From Trujillonella endophytica (GTDB lineage: Bacteria; Actinomycetota; Actinomycetes; Mycobacteriales; Geodermatophilaceae), in NCBI RefSeq assembly GCF_900110555.1, contig NZ_FOEE01000003.1, positions 62,001-126,000 of the forward strand: 64,000 nt of DNA, read 5' to 3'. Within the stretch, counting starts at the first letter, position 1; each line of letters starts with the position of its first letter. Made by a program: the position numbers and the translations under genes. The notes under the pieces are model-generated. The model was not told where the DNA came from. It made no database searches and saw nothing but the letters and a program-made list of their open reading frames with translations. Of the stretch, positions 9,234 through 16,912 are shown piece by piece.

Positions 9234-9329
9234 GGGCAGAAGCGCGAAATTGCCCCGGCGCAGAAGCGCGAAATTGCCCCGGCGCAGGAGCGCGGAACTG
9301 CCCCGGCGCAGAAGCGCGGAATTGCACGG
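9234..9329. repeat. Four tandem copies of a 24-bp repeat
   Basis: Units at 9234-9257, 9258-9281, 9282-9305 and 9306-9329. Each has the core GCGCAGAAGCGCG and then AATTGCCCCG or a close variant. Copies 1 and 2 are nearly identical; 3 and 4 carry a few substitutions. They lie between two convergent small genes. There are no spacers, so this is not CRISPR. Confidence 0.9.
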
Positions 9330-9390
9330 GAGGTGCGGCGTCGCGGGCCGCGCTACCCGGGGTGGGGACGGCGCCCCGGGGGATGCGGGC

Positions 9391-9615
9391 TCAGGCGGGC
9401 GAGCCGTCGTCGCGCTTGGCGCGGCGCTCCAGCTCGCGCAGGAAGTCGGGATCGTCGTCCGGGGCGAGCGGGCGCGTGCTGCGCGGCGGCCGCGGACGGC
9501 GCGGCGCCTGCGGAGCACCCAGGCCGGGACCGCCGGCACCGCCGGACCGCTCCGCGGCACGCATGACGAGCACGACCACGGCGATCGAGACCACCAGGAA
9601 CACCAGGAACACCAT
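9391..9615 (-). CDS. Small single-pass membrane protein of unknown function
   Basis: A 74-residue protein with one N-terminal helix (MVFLVFLVVSIAVVVLVM) and a charged, Pro/Arg-rich cytosolic tail ending in DDDPDFLRELERRAKRDDG. The start is supported by GAGAGGTGG about six bases upstream on the minus strand. It is divergent from the AsnC-type regulator gene, so the two may share control elements. The family is not recognised; the 'DDDPDFLRELERR' tail is typical of short actinobacterial membrane proteins. Confidence 0.65.
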   Translation of the reverse strand: MVFLVFLVVSIAVVVLVMRAAERSGGAGGPGLGAPQAPRRPRPPRSTRPLAPDDDPDFLRELERRAKRDDGSPA

Positions 9616-9720
9616 GCGGCGCCACCTCTCCGTCTCCCCCTGCACGGACCACAGTACGTCCGCGGCGATACTCGGGGGGAGCGCCGGGGCCCCCGGAGCC
9701 GATCCGGGACGGAGGACGTC

Positions 9721-10158
9721 ATCGACGCGGTCGACCGCCGGCTCCTCGAGCTGCTGCAGGCCAACGGCCGGGCCAGCTACGCCGAACTGGCCCGCCAGGT
9801 GGGCCTCTCCGCGCCCGCGGTGCACGAGCGGGTCGGCAAGCTGGAGACGGCGGGGGTCATCACCGGCTACCGGGCGGTCGTCGACCCCATGGCGGTCGGG
9901 CTCGACGTCACCGCGCTGATCAGCGTCATCGAGAGCGACTCGGTCGACGAGACCGGTGTGGAGGCCGCGCTGGCCGCCATGCCGGAGGTCGAGGACTGCT
10001 GGCGGGTCGCGGGCAGCGAGGGGTACGTCCTGAAGGTCCGGGTGACCGACATCCCGGCACTGGAGCAGGCCATCAGCGCGTTGAACAGGATCAGAGGAGT
10101 CGCACGCACCCGGACGACCGTGGTGCTCTCGACCAAGTGGGAGGGCCGGCATGGCTGA
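9721..10158 (+). CDS. Lrp/AsnC family transcriptional regulator
   Basis: A 145-residue feast/famine regulator. The N-terminal winged helix-turn-helix (residues ~1-50) reads VDRRLLELLQANGRASYAELARQ then GLSAPAVHERVGKLE; the C-terminal RAM ligand-binding domain follows (VTALISVIESDSVDE, VEDCWRVAGSEGYVLKVRV). No ATG, GTG or TTG exists in frame between the upstream region and the conserved N-terminus. I place the start at ATC 9721, four bases after GGAGGA, where relatives would have ATG. A CTG at 9649 is the other option; a GTG at 9820 would cut off the DNA-binding helix. The last eight bases overlap the next gene. Confidence 0.85.
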   Translation: MDAVDRRLLELLQANGRASYAELARQVGLSAPAVHERVGKLETAGVITGYRAVVDPMAVGLDVTALISVIESDSVDETGVEAALAAMPEVEDCWRVAGSEGYVLKVRVTDIPALEQAISALNRIRGVARTRTTVVLSTKWEGRHG

Positions 10159-10477
10159 CGCGAGCGACCCGGCGACCCCGGGCTCCCCGACAGGCGGGCC
10201 GGCGACGCCGCCGTCGATCTGGCCGCCGCTGGTGCTCTACACCGTGGGCCGGCTGCTGATCACGGTCGCGCTGGTCGCGGTCATCTGGGTGGCGGGCCTG
10301 CCGGGCATCCCGGCGCTGCTGTTCGGGCTCCTGCTGTCGATGCCGGCCTCGTACCTGCTGCTGCGCGGCGTCCGCGACCGGCTGACCGAGGCCCTCGCCG
10401 CCCGCAGCATCGCCCGGCGGACGGCGAAGGAGGACCTGCGCGCCCGCCTGTCCGGCGACGCGGCCGACGAGGACTGA
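10151..10477 (+). CDS. DUF4229 domain-containing membrane protein
   Basis: A 108-residue protein with two close hydrophobic helices (VLYTVGRLLITVALVAVIW and ALLFGLLLSMPASYLLL) and a charged C-terminal helix (RDRLTEALAARSIARRTAKED), the layout of the actinobacterial DUF4229 family, whose function is unknown. It overlaps the end of the AsnC regulator gene, so the two are cotranscribed, and it converges on menA with 12 bases between stops. Confidence 0.78.
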   Translation: MADASDPATPGSPTGGPATPPSIWPPLVLYTVGRLLITVALVAVIWVAGLPGIPALLFGLLLSMPASYLLLRGVRDRLTEALAARSIARRTAKEDLRARLSGDAADED

Positions 10478-10489
10478 GGCCCGCGCGGC

Positions 10490-11359
10490 TCAGCTGAGGG
10501 CCAGGCCGGCGCCCAGCAGCACGCCGGTGGCCAGCGTCAGCTTGCCGGTGGCCTGCAGGCCGGCGATCAGCGCCGGCCCGCGGGCGCCGGAGAGCACCAG
10601 CCGCACCGGCGGCACGGCCAGCGGCGCGGCCAGCAGGGCGAGCAGCGCCCAGGGGCGGATCACGCCGATCGCGACGACGACGGCGAAGGCGAGGACCAGC
10701 AGCCCGGCGTAGGTGGCCCGGGTGCCGCGCTCGCCGAGCAACACGGCCAGCGTGCGCTTGCCGGCGACGGCGTCCCCGGCGATGTCGCGCAGGTTGTTGA
10801 CCACGAGCAGCGCGGTCGACATCAGGCCGATCGGCACCGAGGCGGCGAGCGCGAGGCCCTCCACGGCCCGGGTCTGCACGAAGGTCGTCCCCGCCACCGC
10901 GACCAGCCCGAAGAAGACGAAGACCATCACCTCGCCGAGTGCCCGGTACCCGTAGGGCAGCGGGCCGCCGGTGTAGGTCCAGGCGGCGGCGATGCAGACG
11001 GCGCCGACGGCGACCAGCCACCAGCTCGACAGCGCGGCCAGCCCGAGCCCGGCCACCCCGGCGACGGCGAAGGAGGCCAGCCCGGCCGCGAGGACCTGCC
11101 GCGGCGTCGCCGCCCCCGAGCCGACCAGTCGCATCGGTCCGACGCGGTCGGCATCGGTGCCGCGGCGGCCGTCGGAGTAGTCGTTGGCGTAGTTGACGGC
11201 CACCTGCAGGGCGAGCGCGACCAGCAGCGCCAGCAGGGCGGGTGCGGGCCGGAAGCCGTCGAGCGCGACGGCGGCCCCGGTGCCGACGAGCACCGGGGCG
11301 ACGGCGGCGGGCAGGGTGCGGGGGCGGGCGCCGGCCACCCACTGCGCGGGCGTGGCCAT
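10490..11359 (-). CDS. menA: 1,4-dihydroxy-2-naphthoate polyprenyltransferase
   Basis: A membrane prenyltransferase of the UbiA superfamily that attaches the polyprenyl tail to 1,4-dihydroxy-2-naphthoate. It has 289 residues and about eight to nine helices. The first Asp-rich motif is in NYANDYSDGRRGTDAD and the second in NNLRDIAGDAVAGKRTLAVLLG; both bind the prenyl diphosphate through magnesium. ARPRTLPAAVAPVLVGT is the typical MenA N-terminus. It overlaps the end of menE (TGATG), so menE-menA is a minus-strand pair. Confidence 0.96.
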   Translation of the reverse strand: MATPAQWVAGARPRTLPAAVAPVLVGTGAAVALDGFRPAPALLALLVALALQVAVNYANDYSDGRRGTDADRVGPMRLVGSGAATPRQVLAAGLASFAVAGVAGLGLAALSSWWLVAVGAVCIAAAWTYTGGPLPYGYRALGEVMVFVFFGLVAVAGTTFVQTRAVEGLALAASVPIGLMSTALLVVNNLRDIAGDAVAGKRTLAVLLGERGTRATYAGLLVLAFAVVVAIGVIRPWALLALLAAPLAVPPVRLVLSGARGPALIAGLQATGKLTLATGVLLGAGLALS

Positions 11360-12489
11360 CAGCGCGCGTCCCCGGTCACGGCGGCCGCGACGCCGCGGCG
11401 GTCGGGCTTGCCGGTGTGCAGGGTCGGGACGGCGGCGATGCGGTGCAGCTCGCGCGGCGCCGCGGCGACCCCGAGCCGGTCGGCGACCCACGGCCGGAGC
11501 TGCGCGAGCAGGGGGTCGGCGCCCGGCGCCGGGACGACGGCGGCCACCACCCGCTGCCCCCACTCCTCGTCGGGCCGGCCGAAGACCACAGCGTCGGCGA
11601 CCGCCGGGTGCTCGCGCAGCACCCCCTCCACGGCCTGCGGCGCGACGTTCACCCCGCCGGTCACCACGACGTCGTCCAGCCGGCCGGAGACCGTCAGCAC
11701 GCCGTCGACCAGTGCACCGGAGTCCCGGGTGTGGAACCAGCCGTCTCCGAACGCCTCGGCGGTCGCGGAAGGCTCCCCCCGGTACCCGAGCGCGAGCACC
11801 GGCCCCGCAACCGAGATGCCCCGCTCGTCGGCGCGCACCGAGACCCCGGCCAGCGGCACGCCGTCGTAGACGCAGCCGCCGGCGGTCTCGGTCATCCCGT
11901 AGGTGGTGACCACCGGCGCCCCCTCGGCGCGGGCGCGGGCCAGCAGGGCGGGGTCCGTGGCCGCGCCGCCGACCAGCACCGCGTCCAGGGCGCGCAGGGC
12001 GTCGGGCTCGCCGGCCAGGAACCGGCGCAGCTGGGTGGGCACCAGCGAGGCGTACCGCCGGCCCGGGGGCATGCGGTCGACCGCGGCGGACAGCGGCTCG
12101 TCGCGGCGCAGCACGGTCGGCTCGGTGCCGGCGAGCAGGGAGCGGCACAGCACCTGCAGCCCGGCGATCGCCGAGACGGGCAGGGCCAGCAGCCACGCGC
12201 CCGGCCCGCCCAGGCGCTCGTGCGTCGCCCGGCCGGAGGCCCGCAGCGCGGCGGCGGGCAGCAGGACGCCGCGGCCGCCGCCGGTCGAGCCCGAGGTGAC
12301 GACGACGAGGTCGGCACCCTCCTCCAGCGGCTCGCCGGGGCGCAGCGCGGCGCGGGCGGACGCGACCGTCGCCGGCGGCCCGGCCGGCAGCACGGCCAGC
12401 GGCGCGTTCCCCGCCAGGCAGGCGCGCAGCGGGTCCAGGAGCGCGCGGGGGTCCTCGGGCGCGGGCACGAGGGTCAGGTGCCGGGCCAC
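11359..12489 (-). CDS. menE: o-succinylbenzoate-CoA ligase
   Basis: An adenylate-forming ligase that activates o-succinylbenzoate to its CoA thioester. It has 376 residues, compact for the family. Motifs: phosphate loop TSGSTGGGRGV (Arg where Lys is usual), TYGMTETAGG, the hinge region DGWFHTRDSG, and the C-terminal catalytic Lys in HTGKPDRRG. The GTG at 12489 was chosen because TAGCCT lies eight bases before it on the minus strand, as in a leaderless start; an in-frame GTG at 12516 would add nine residues. It is divergent from menC. Confidence 0.93.
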   Translation of the reverse strand: MARHLTLVPAPEDPRALLDPLRACLAGNAPLAVLPAGPPATVASARAALRPGEPLEEGADLVVVTSGSTGGGRGVLLPAAALRASGRATHERLGGPGAWLLALPVSAIAGLQVLCRSLLAGTEPTVLRRDEPLSAAVDRMPPGRRYASLVPTQLRRFLAGEPDALRALDAVLVGGAATDPALLARARAEGAPVVTTYGMTETAGGCVYDGVPLAGVSVRADERGISVAGPVLALGYRGEPSATAEAFGDGWFHTRDSGALVDGVLTVSGRLDDVVVTGGVNVAPQAVEGVLREHPAVADAVVFGRPDEEWGQRVVAAVVPAPGADPLLAQLRPWVADRLGVAAAPRELHRIAAVPTLHTGKPDRRGVAAAVTGDAR

Positions 12490-12497
12490 GTTGTCCG

Positions 12498-12523
12498 AGG
12501 CTACTGCGCGGCTCACCTACGCT
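12498..12523. promoter_or_regulatory. Divergent leaderless promoters of menE and menC
   Basis: On the minus strand TAGCCT (12503-12498) lies eight bases before the menE GTG. On the plus strand TACGCT (12518-12523) lies six bases before the menC ATG. Both spacings place the transcript start at or next to the start codon. No -35 element is evident. Confidence 0.55.
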
Positions 12524-12529
12524 CGGGCC

Positions 12530-13483
12530 ATGGCGGACGGGGCGGGGATCGACGCCGTGTCCGTGTACTCGGTGCCGCTGCGCACCCGCTTCCGCGGCAT
12601 CGACGTCCGCGACGGCGTGCTGGTGCGCGGCCCGGCCGGCTGGGGCGAGTTCAGCCCGTTCTGGGACTACGACGTCGCCGAGAGCCGCCGCTGGTGGGCC
12701 GCCGCCCGGGAGGCCGCCCTCGAGGGCTGGCCACCGCCGGTGCGCGCGACGGTCCCGGTGAACGTGACCGTGCCCGCCGTCGGGCCGGAGCGGGCGCACG
12801 CGATCGTCGCGGCGTCGGGCTGCCGGACGGCGAAGGTGAAGGTGGCCGAGCCGGGACAGGCCGCGGCCGAGGACCTCGCCCGGGTCGAGGCGGTGCGCGC
12901 CGCGCTGGGGCCGGCCGGGGCGGTGCGGATCGACGCCAACGCGGCCTGGGACGTCGACACCGCCGTCGCCCGCCTGCGGGAGCTCGACGCCGCGGCCGGC
13001 GGGCTGGAGTACGCCGAGCAGCCCTGCGCGACCCTGCCGGAGCTGGCCGCGCTGCGCCGGCGCCTCGACGTGCGGATCGCCGTCGACGAGGGGGTCCGCC
13101 GCTCGGCCGACCCCCTGCGGGTGGACCTGCGCGCGGCCGCCGACGTCGTCGTCCTCAAGGTGCAGCCGCTCGGCGGCGTGCGGGCGGCGCTGCGGGTGGC
13201 CGAGGCGCACGGGCTGCCGTGCGTCGTCTCCTCGGCGCTGGAGAGCTCGGTCGGCATCGCCGCGGGGGTCGCGCTGGCCGCCGCGCTGCCCGACCTGCCC
13301 TTCGCCTGCGGCCTGGCCACCGTCGCGCTGTTCACCGGCGACGTCACCGCCGACCCCCTGCTGCCCGTGGCCGGGGAGCTGCCGGTGCGGGCCGTCGTCC
13401 CCGACCGGCTGGCCGAGCTCGCCGCTCCCGCGGACGTCGACGCCCGCTGGCGGGCGCGCCTGGCCGAGGTGGCGGCCGCGTGA
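12530..13483 (+). CDS. menC: o-succinylbenzoate synthase
   Basis: An enolase-superfamily dehydratase that makes o-succinylbenzoate from SHCHC in menaquinone synthesis. It has 317 residues. Catalytic features: the Lys pair in CRTAKVKVAE, metal ligands in RIDANAAWD, EYAEQP and IAVDEGVR, and the far-side Lys in VVVLKVQPLGG. The ATG at 12530 follows TACGCT by six bases, a probable leaderless start. It is divergent from menE, and its stop overlaps the menD GTG. Confidence 0.95.
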   Translation: MADGAGIDAVSVYSVPLRTRFRGIDVRDGVLVRGPAGWGEFSPFWDYDVAESRRWWAAAREAALEGWPPPVRATVPVNVTVPAVGPERAHAIVAASGCRTAKVKVAEPGQAAAEDLARVEAVRAALGPAGAVRIDANAAWDVDTAVARLRELDAAAGGLEYAEQPCATLPELAALRRRLDVRIAVDEGVRRSADPLRVDLRAAADVVVLKVQPLGGVRAALRVAEAHGLPCVVSSALESSVGIAAGVALAAALPDLPFACGLATVALFTGDVTADPLLPVAGELPVRAVVPDRLAELAAPADVDARWRARLAEVAAA

Positions 13484-15165
13484 ACCCCGCCACCGCGCTG
13501 GCCACCGTGCTGGTCGACGAGCTGCTGCGCGGTGGCGTGACCGACGCCGTCGTCGCGCCCGGGTCGCGGTCGGCCCCGGTCGCGCTGGCCCTGGCCGCCG
13601 CCGAGCGGGACGGCCGGCTCGCCCTGCACGTGCGGGTCGACGAGCGGACGGCGGCCTTCCTCGCCCTCGGCCTGGCCCGCGCCTCGGGCCGGCCGGTACC
13701 GGTGCTCACCACCTCCGGGACGGCGACCGCGCACCTGCACGCCGCGGTCCTGGAGGCCGATGCGAGCGGGGTGCCGCTGCTGGCGCTGACCGCGGACCGC
13801 CCGCCGGAGCTGCGGGCCACCGGTGCCAACCAGACGATCGACCAGCCCGGCCTCTACGGCGGCGCGGTCCGGTTCGCGGCCGACGTCGGCGTCCCCGAGG
13901 CCGGTCGCGAGGAGCCGCAGAACCGCTACTGGCGCGCCCTGGTGGCCCGCGCGCTGCTGGTGGCCCGCGGTGTCGTGTCCGGCGACCCCGGGCCGGTGCA
14001 CCTGAACCTGCAGTTCCGCGAGCCGCTGCTCCCCGACGGGCCGGCCCTCGCCACCGGCGCCTGGGCCGGTCGCGCCGACGGCTCGCCGTGGACGGCCGGC
14101 GCCCCCGGAACGCCGGACCCCGCGCCGCTGCCGGCCGGCCCCGCCCGCACGGTCGTCGTCGCCGGCGACGCCCCGGCCGCACTCGGCCGGGCCGCCGCGG
14201 AGCTGGCCCGGCGGCAGGGCTGGCCCGTCGTGGCCGAGCCCAGCAGCGGCGCGTGGGGCGCCGGCCTGCGCGGCGGGGCGCTGCTGCTCGGCGCGGCCGA
14301 CTGGCTGGCCGCGCACCGCCCGGAGCGGGTGCTCGTGGTCGGCCGGCCGACGCTGTCCCGCCCGGTCGCCGCGCTGCTGGCCGACCCCGCGGTGCGGGTG
14401 GAGGTCGTGCCCGCCGGCTCCCGCTGGGCCGACGCCGGGCGCAGCGCGAGCGCCGTCGGTGGCCTGCCCGTGGCCGGTGGCCCGGTCGACGCCGGCTGGG
14501 CCGCGGCGTGGACGGCGGCCGCCGACCGGGTCGGTGCGGCCGTGGACGCGGTGCTCGCGCGGGCGCCCGCCACGGCCGCCGGTCTGGCCCGCGACCTCGT
14601 GGCCGCCGCGCCCGCCGGCGGTCTGCTGGTGCTCGGCTCGTCCACCCCGGTGCGCGACGTGGACCGGCTGGCGGTGCCGCGGGGGGACCTGGCCGTGCTG
14701 GCCAACCGCGGCGTCGCGGGCATCGACGGCACCGTCTCCACCGCCGTGGGCGCGGCGCTGGCGCACCGGCGGTCGGGGCGCGGGCCGACCACGGCGCTGC
14801 TGGGCGACCTGACGTTCCTGCACGACCTGACCGGCCTGCTGCTCGGCGAGGGGGAGTCCGCGCCGGATCTCACGCTCGTGGTCCCGGACAACGACGGCGG
14901 CGGCATCTTCGCCCAGCTCGAGCCGGGCCGACCCCAGTACGCGGCGGACTACCGCCGGGTGTTCGGCACCCCGCACGGCCGGAACCTGCTCACCGTGGCC
15001 CGCGCCCTGGGCTGGGCGGCCGACGCGGTCCCGGACGCGGCGTCGCTCCCGGCCGCGCTGGTCGCCGGCGGGCCGCGGGTGCTCGTGGTCCGGACCGACC
15101 AGGGTGCCGAGGCCGAGCTCGCCGGCCGGCTGCGGGAGGCGGCCGCGGCGGCGCTGCGGGAGTAA
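13480..15165 (+). CDS. menD: 2-succinyl-5-enolpyruvyl-6-hydroxy-3-cyclohexene-1-carboxylate synthase
   Basis: A thiamine diphosphate enzyme that joins isochorismate and 2-oxoglutarate, the first committed menaquinone step. It has 561 residues. The N-terminal domain shows VAPGSRSAPVALALA and the cofactor-activating Glu in VDERTAAFLALGLA. The C-terminal TPP/Mg motif is GDLTFLHDLTGLLLGE followed by NDGGGIF. The GTG start overlaps the menC stop, so the two are translationally coupled. Confidence 0.97.
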   Translation: MNPATALATVLVDELLRGGVTDAVVAPGSRSAPVALALAAAERDGRLALHVRVDERTAAFLALGLARASGRPVPVLTTSGTATAHLHAAVLEADASGVPLLALTADRPPELRATGANQTIDQPGLYGGAVRFAADVGVPEAGREEPQNRYWRALVARALLVARGVVSGDPGPVHLNLQFREPLLPDGPALATGAWAGRADGSPWTAGAPGTPDPAPLPAGPARTVVVAGDAPAALGRAAAELARRQGWPVVAEPSSGAWGAGLRGGALLLGAADWLAAHRPERVLVVGRPTLSRPVAALLADPAVRVEVVPAGSRWADAGRSASAVGGLPVAGGPVDAGWAAAWTAAADRVGAAVDAVLARAPATAAGLARDLVAAAPAGGLLVLGSSTPVRDVDRLAVPRGDLAVLANRGVAGIDGTVSTAVGAALAHRRSGRGPTTALLGDLTFLHDLTGLLLGEGESAPDLTLVVPDNDGGGIFAQLEPGRPQYAADYRRVFGTPHGRNLLTVARALGWAADAVPDAASLPAALVAGGPRVLVVRTDQGAEAELAGRLREAAAAALRE

Positions 15166-15184
15166 CCCGCTGGACGCCACGGGT

Positions 15185-15190
15185 TAGGGT
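15185..15190 (+). promoter_or_regulatory. Possible -10 hexamer ahead of the ABC exporter
   Basis: TAGGGT, 42 bases before the CTG start, in the 61-base gap after menD. No convincing -35 element is present. If it works, the exporter pair has its own promoter with a short leader that carries the GAGGAGG ribosome-binding site. Confidence 0.3.
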
Positions 15191-15226
15191 GCCCTGACCT
15201 GATCGTCCGGCTGCCGAGGAGGAGCC

Positions 15227-16912
15227 CTGCCTCCCACGGCCCGCACCCTGCTGCGCCGCGCCCTGCGCCGGCACCCGCGCCGGCTGGCTGCCTCGGTTCT
15301 CCTGCTGTCGCTGCACCAGACCTGCGAGGCGCTCGTCCCGGTCGCCATCGGCCTGACGATCGACCGCGCGGTGGCCACCGGCGACGTGCCGGCGCTGGCG
15401 ATCGCGCTGCTGGCCACCGGCCTGCTGTTCGTCGTCCTGTCGCAGGCCTACCGGTTCGGCGCCCGGGCCGTCGTGGCGGCCTGGTGGGAGGAGACCCACC
15501 TGCTGCGGGTGGAGCTCACCGAGCGGGTGCTGGACCCGCGCGGGCTGACCGACCCGCCCGCGTCGGGCGAGCTGCTGTCGACCGCGACCTCCGACACCGA
15601 CCGGGTCGGCCGGGTGCTCGAGGCCGCCTCGCTGGTCGTGGCCGGCACCGCCGCCCTCGTCGTCGCGGCCGCCTCGCTGCTCGTGGTGCACGTCCCGCTG
15701 GGCGTGGCCGTGCTCGTCGGCGCCCCGCTGCTGGTCGGCGCGCTGCAGCTGCTGGCGCCGCTGCTGACCCGCCGCACCGCCGCGCAGCAGGAGGACGTCG
15801 CCCGCACCGCCGGGCTGGCCACCGACCTCGTGCAGGGCGTCCGCGCCCTGCGGGGGATCGGCGCCGAGGACGCGGCCACCGAGCGCTACCGGCGGACCAG
15901 CGGCACGGCGCTGGCCTCGACGCTGCACGCGGCGCGCGCCGTCGGCGTCTACCGCGGCGTCACCACGCTGGGCAGCGGCCTGTTCCTCGCCGGCGTCGCC
16001 GGGTTCGCCGGGGCCCTGGCCTTCGACGGCGAGCTCAGCATCGGCGAGCTCGTCACCGTGGTCGGTCTCGCCCAGTTCGTCGCCGAGCCGATCGGCCTGC
16101 TCGGCTTCGCCGGTCAGAAGTTCGCCGAGGCGAGGGCGTCCGCGGCCCGGATCGCCGAGGTGCTGGCGCGGCCGGTGCTCACCTCGGGCGGTGCCGCCCG
16201 GACGCCCGGGGGCGAGGGCCGGCTGGAGCTGCGCGCGGTCACGACCGGCCCGCTGACCGGGCTGTCGCTGACCGCGGCGCCGGGGGAGCTGCTCGGCGTC
16301 GTCGCCCCCGACCCCCGCGACGCCGAGGCGCTGGTCGCGCTCGTCGCCGGGCGGGTGGCCGCCGAGGAGGTGCGCGGCGAGGTCCTCGTCGACGGCGTCG
16401 ACGCGCGCGACCTCGACCCGGCCGCCGCCCGCCGCGCGGTGCTGGTCGAGCCGCACGCGGTGGTGCTGTTCGAGGGCACCGTCCGGACGGCGGTCGACCC
16501 CACCGGCGCCGCCTCCGACGAGCGCTTCGCCGCCGCCGTGACGGCCGCGGCGGCCGACGACGTCCTCACCGGGCACCCCGACGGCGAGCGGCGCGCGATC
16601 GCCGACCGCGGGCGCACCCTCTCCGGCGGCCAGCGGCAGCGGATCGCGCTCGCCCGGGCGCTGCTGACCGACCCGCCGGTGCTCGTGCTGCACGACCCCA
16701 CCACGGCCGTCGACGCCGTCACCGAGGAGGCCATCGCCGCCGGGCTGGCGGCGCTGCGCCGCGGCCGGACGACGGTGCTGGTCACCAGCAGCCCCGCGCT
16801 GCTGGGCCGCTGCGGCCGGGTGCTCCTAATCGACGGCGGCCGCGTGGTCGCCGAGGGCACGCACGCGGAGCTGTCCGCGGCCGACGCCTACCGGACGGCG
16901 GTGCTGCGATGA
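15227..16912 (+). CDS. ABC exporter, degenerate-site subunit (membrane domain fused to ATPase)
   Basis: A 561-residue half-transporter with an N-terminal six-helix domain and a C-terminal nucleotide-binding domain. The ATPase keeps a perfect signature, LSGGQ at 465-469, but has lost its own Walker A (GVVAPDPRDAEALVALVAG, no GK[ST]), has Asp-Pro instead of Asp-Glu in Walker B (VLVLHDPTTAVD) and Ser for the switch His (VLVTSSPALL). The CTG at 15227 is the only near-start after in-frame stops at 15185 and 15200, sits behind GAGGAGG, and restores the first helix; the first ATG/GTG-type start (15371) would delete it. It overlaps the next subunit (ATGA). Confidence 0.88.
   Translation: MPPTARTLLRRALRRHPRRLAASVLLLSLHQTCEALVPVAIGLTIDRAVATGDVPALAIALLATGLLFVVLSQAYRFGARAVVAAWWEETHLLRVELTERVLDPRGLTDPPASGELLSTATSDTDRVGRVLEAASLVVAGTAALVVAAASLLVVHVPLGVAVLVGAPLLVGALQLLAPLLTRRTAAQQEDVARTAGLATDLVQGVRALRGIGAEDAATERYRRTSGTALASTLHAARAVGVYRGVTTLGSGLFLAGVAGFAGALAFDGELSIGELVTVVGLAQFVAEPIGLLGFAGQKFAEARASAARIAEVLARPVLTSGGAARTPGGEGRLELRAVTTGPLTGLSLTAAPGELLGVVAPDPRDAEALVALVAGRVAAEEVRGEVLVDGVDARDLDPAAARRAVLVEPHAVVLFEGTVRTAVDPTGAASDERFAAAVTAAAADDVLTGHPDGERRAIADRGRTLSGGQRQRIALARALLTDPPVLVLHDPTTAVDAVTEEAIAAGLAALRRGRTTVLVTSSPALLGRCGRVLLIDGGRVVAEGTHAELSAADAYRTAVLR

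Noticed and set aside
9234-9329. The 24-bp repeats as a CRISPR array.
   Set aside because: Units are directly adjacent with no spacers and no cas genes are in the window.
11242-15180. Other long antisense or off-frame open frames across menE-menD, nuo and the ribosomal region.
   Set aside because: Same GC artefact; each is fully covered by a recognisable gene in another frame, and none shows a domain or ribosome-binding site.
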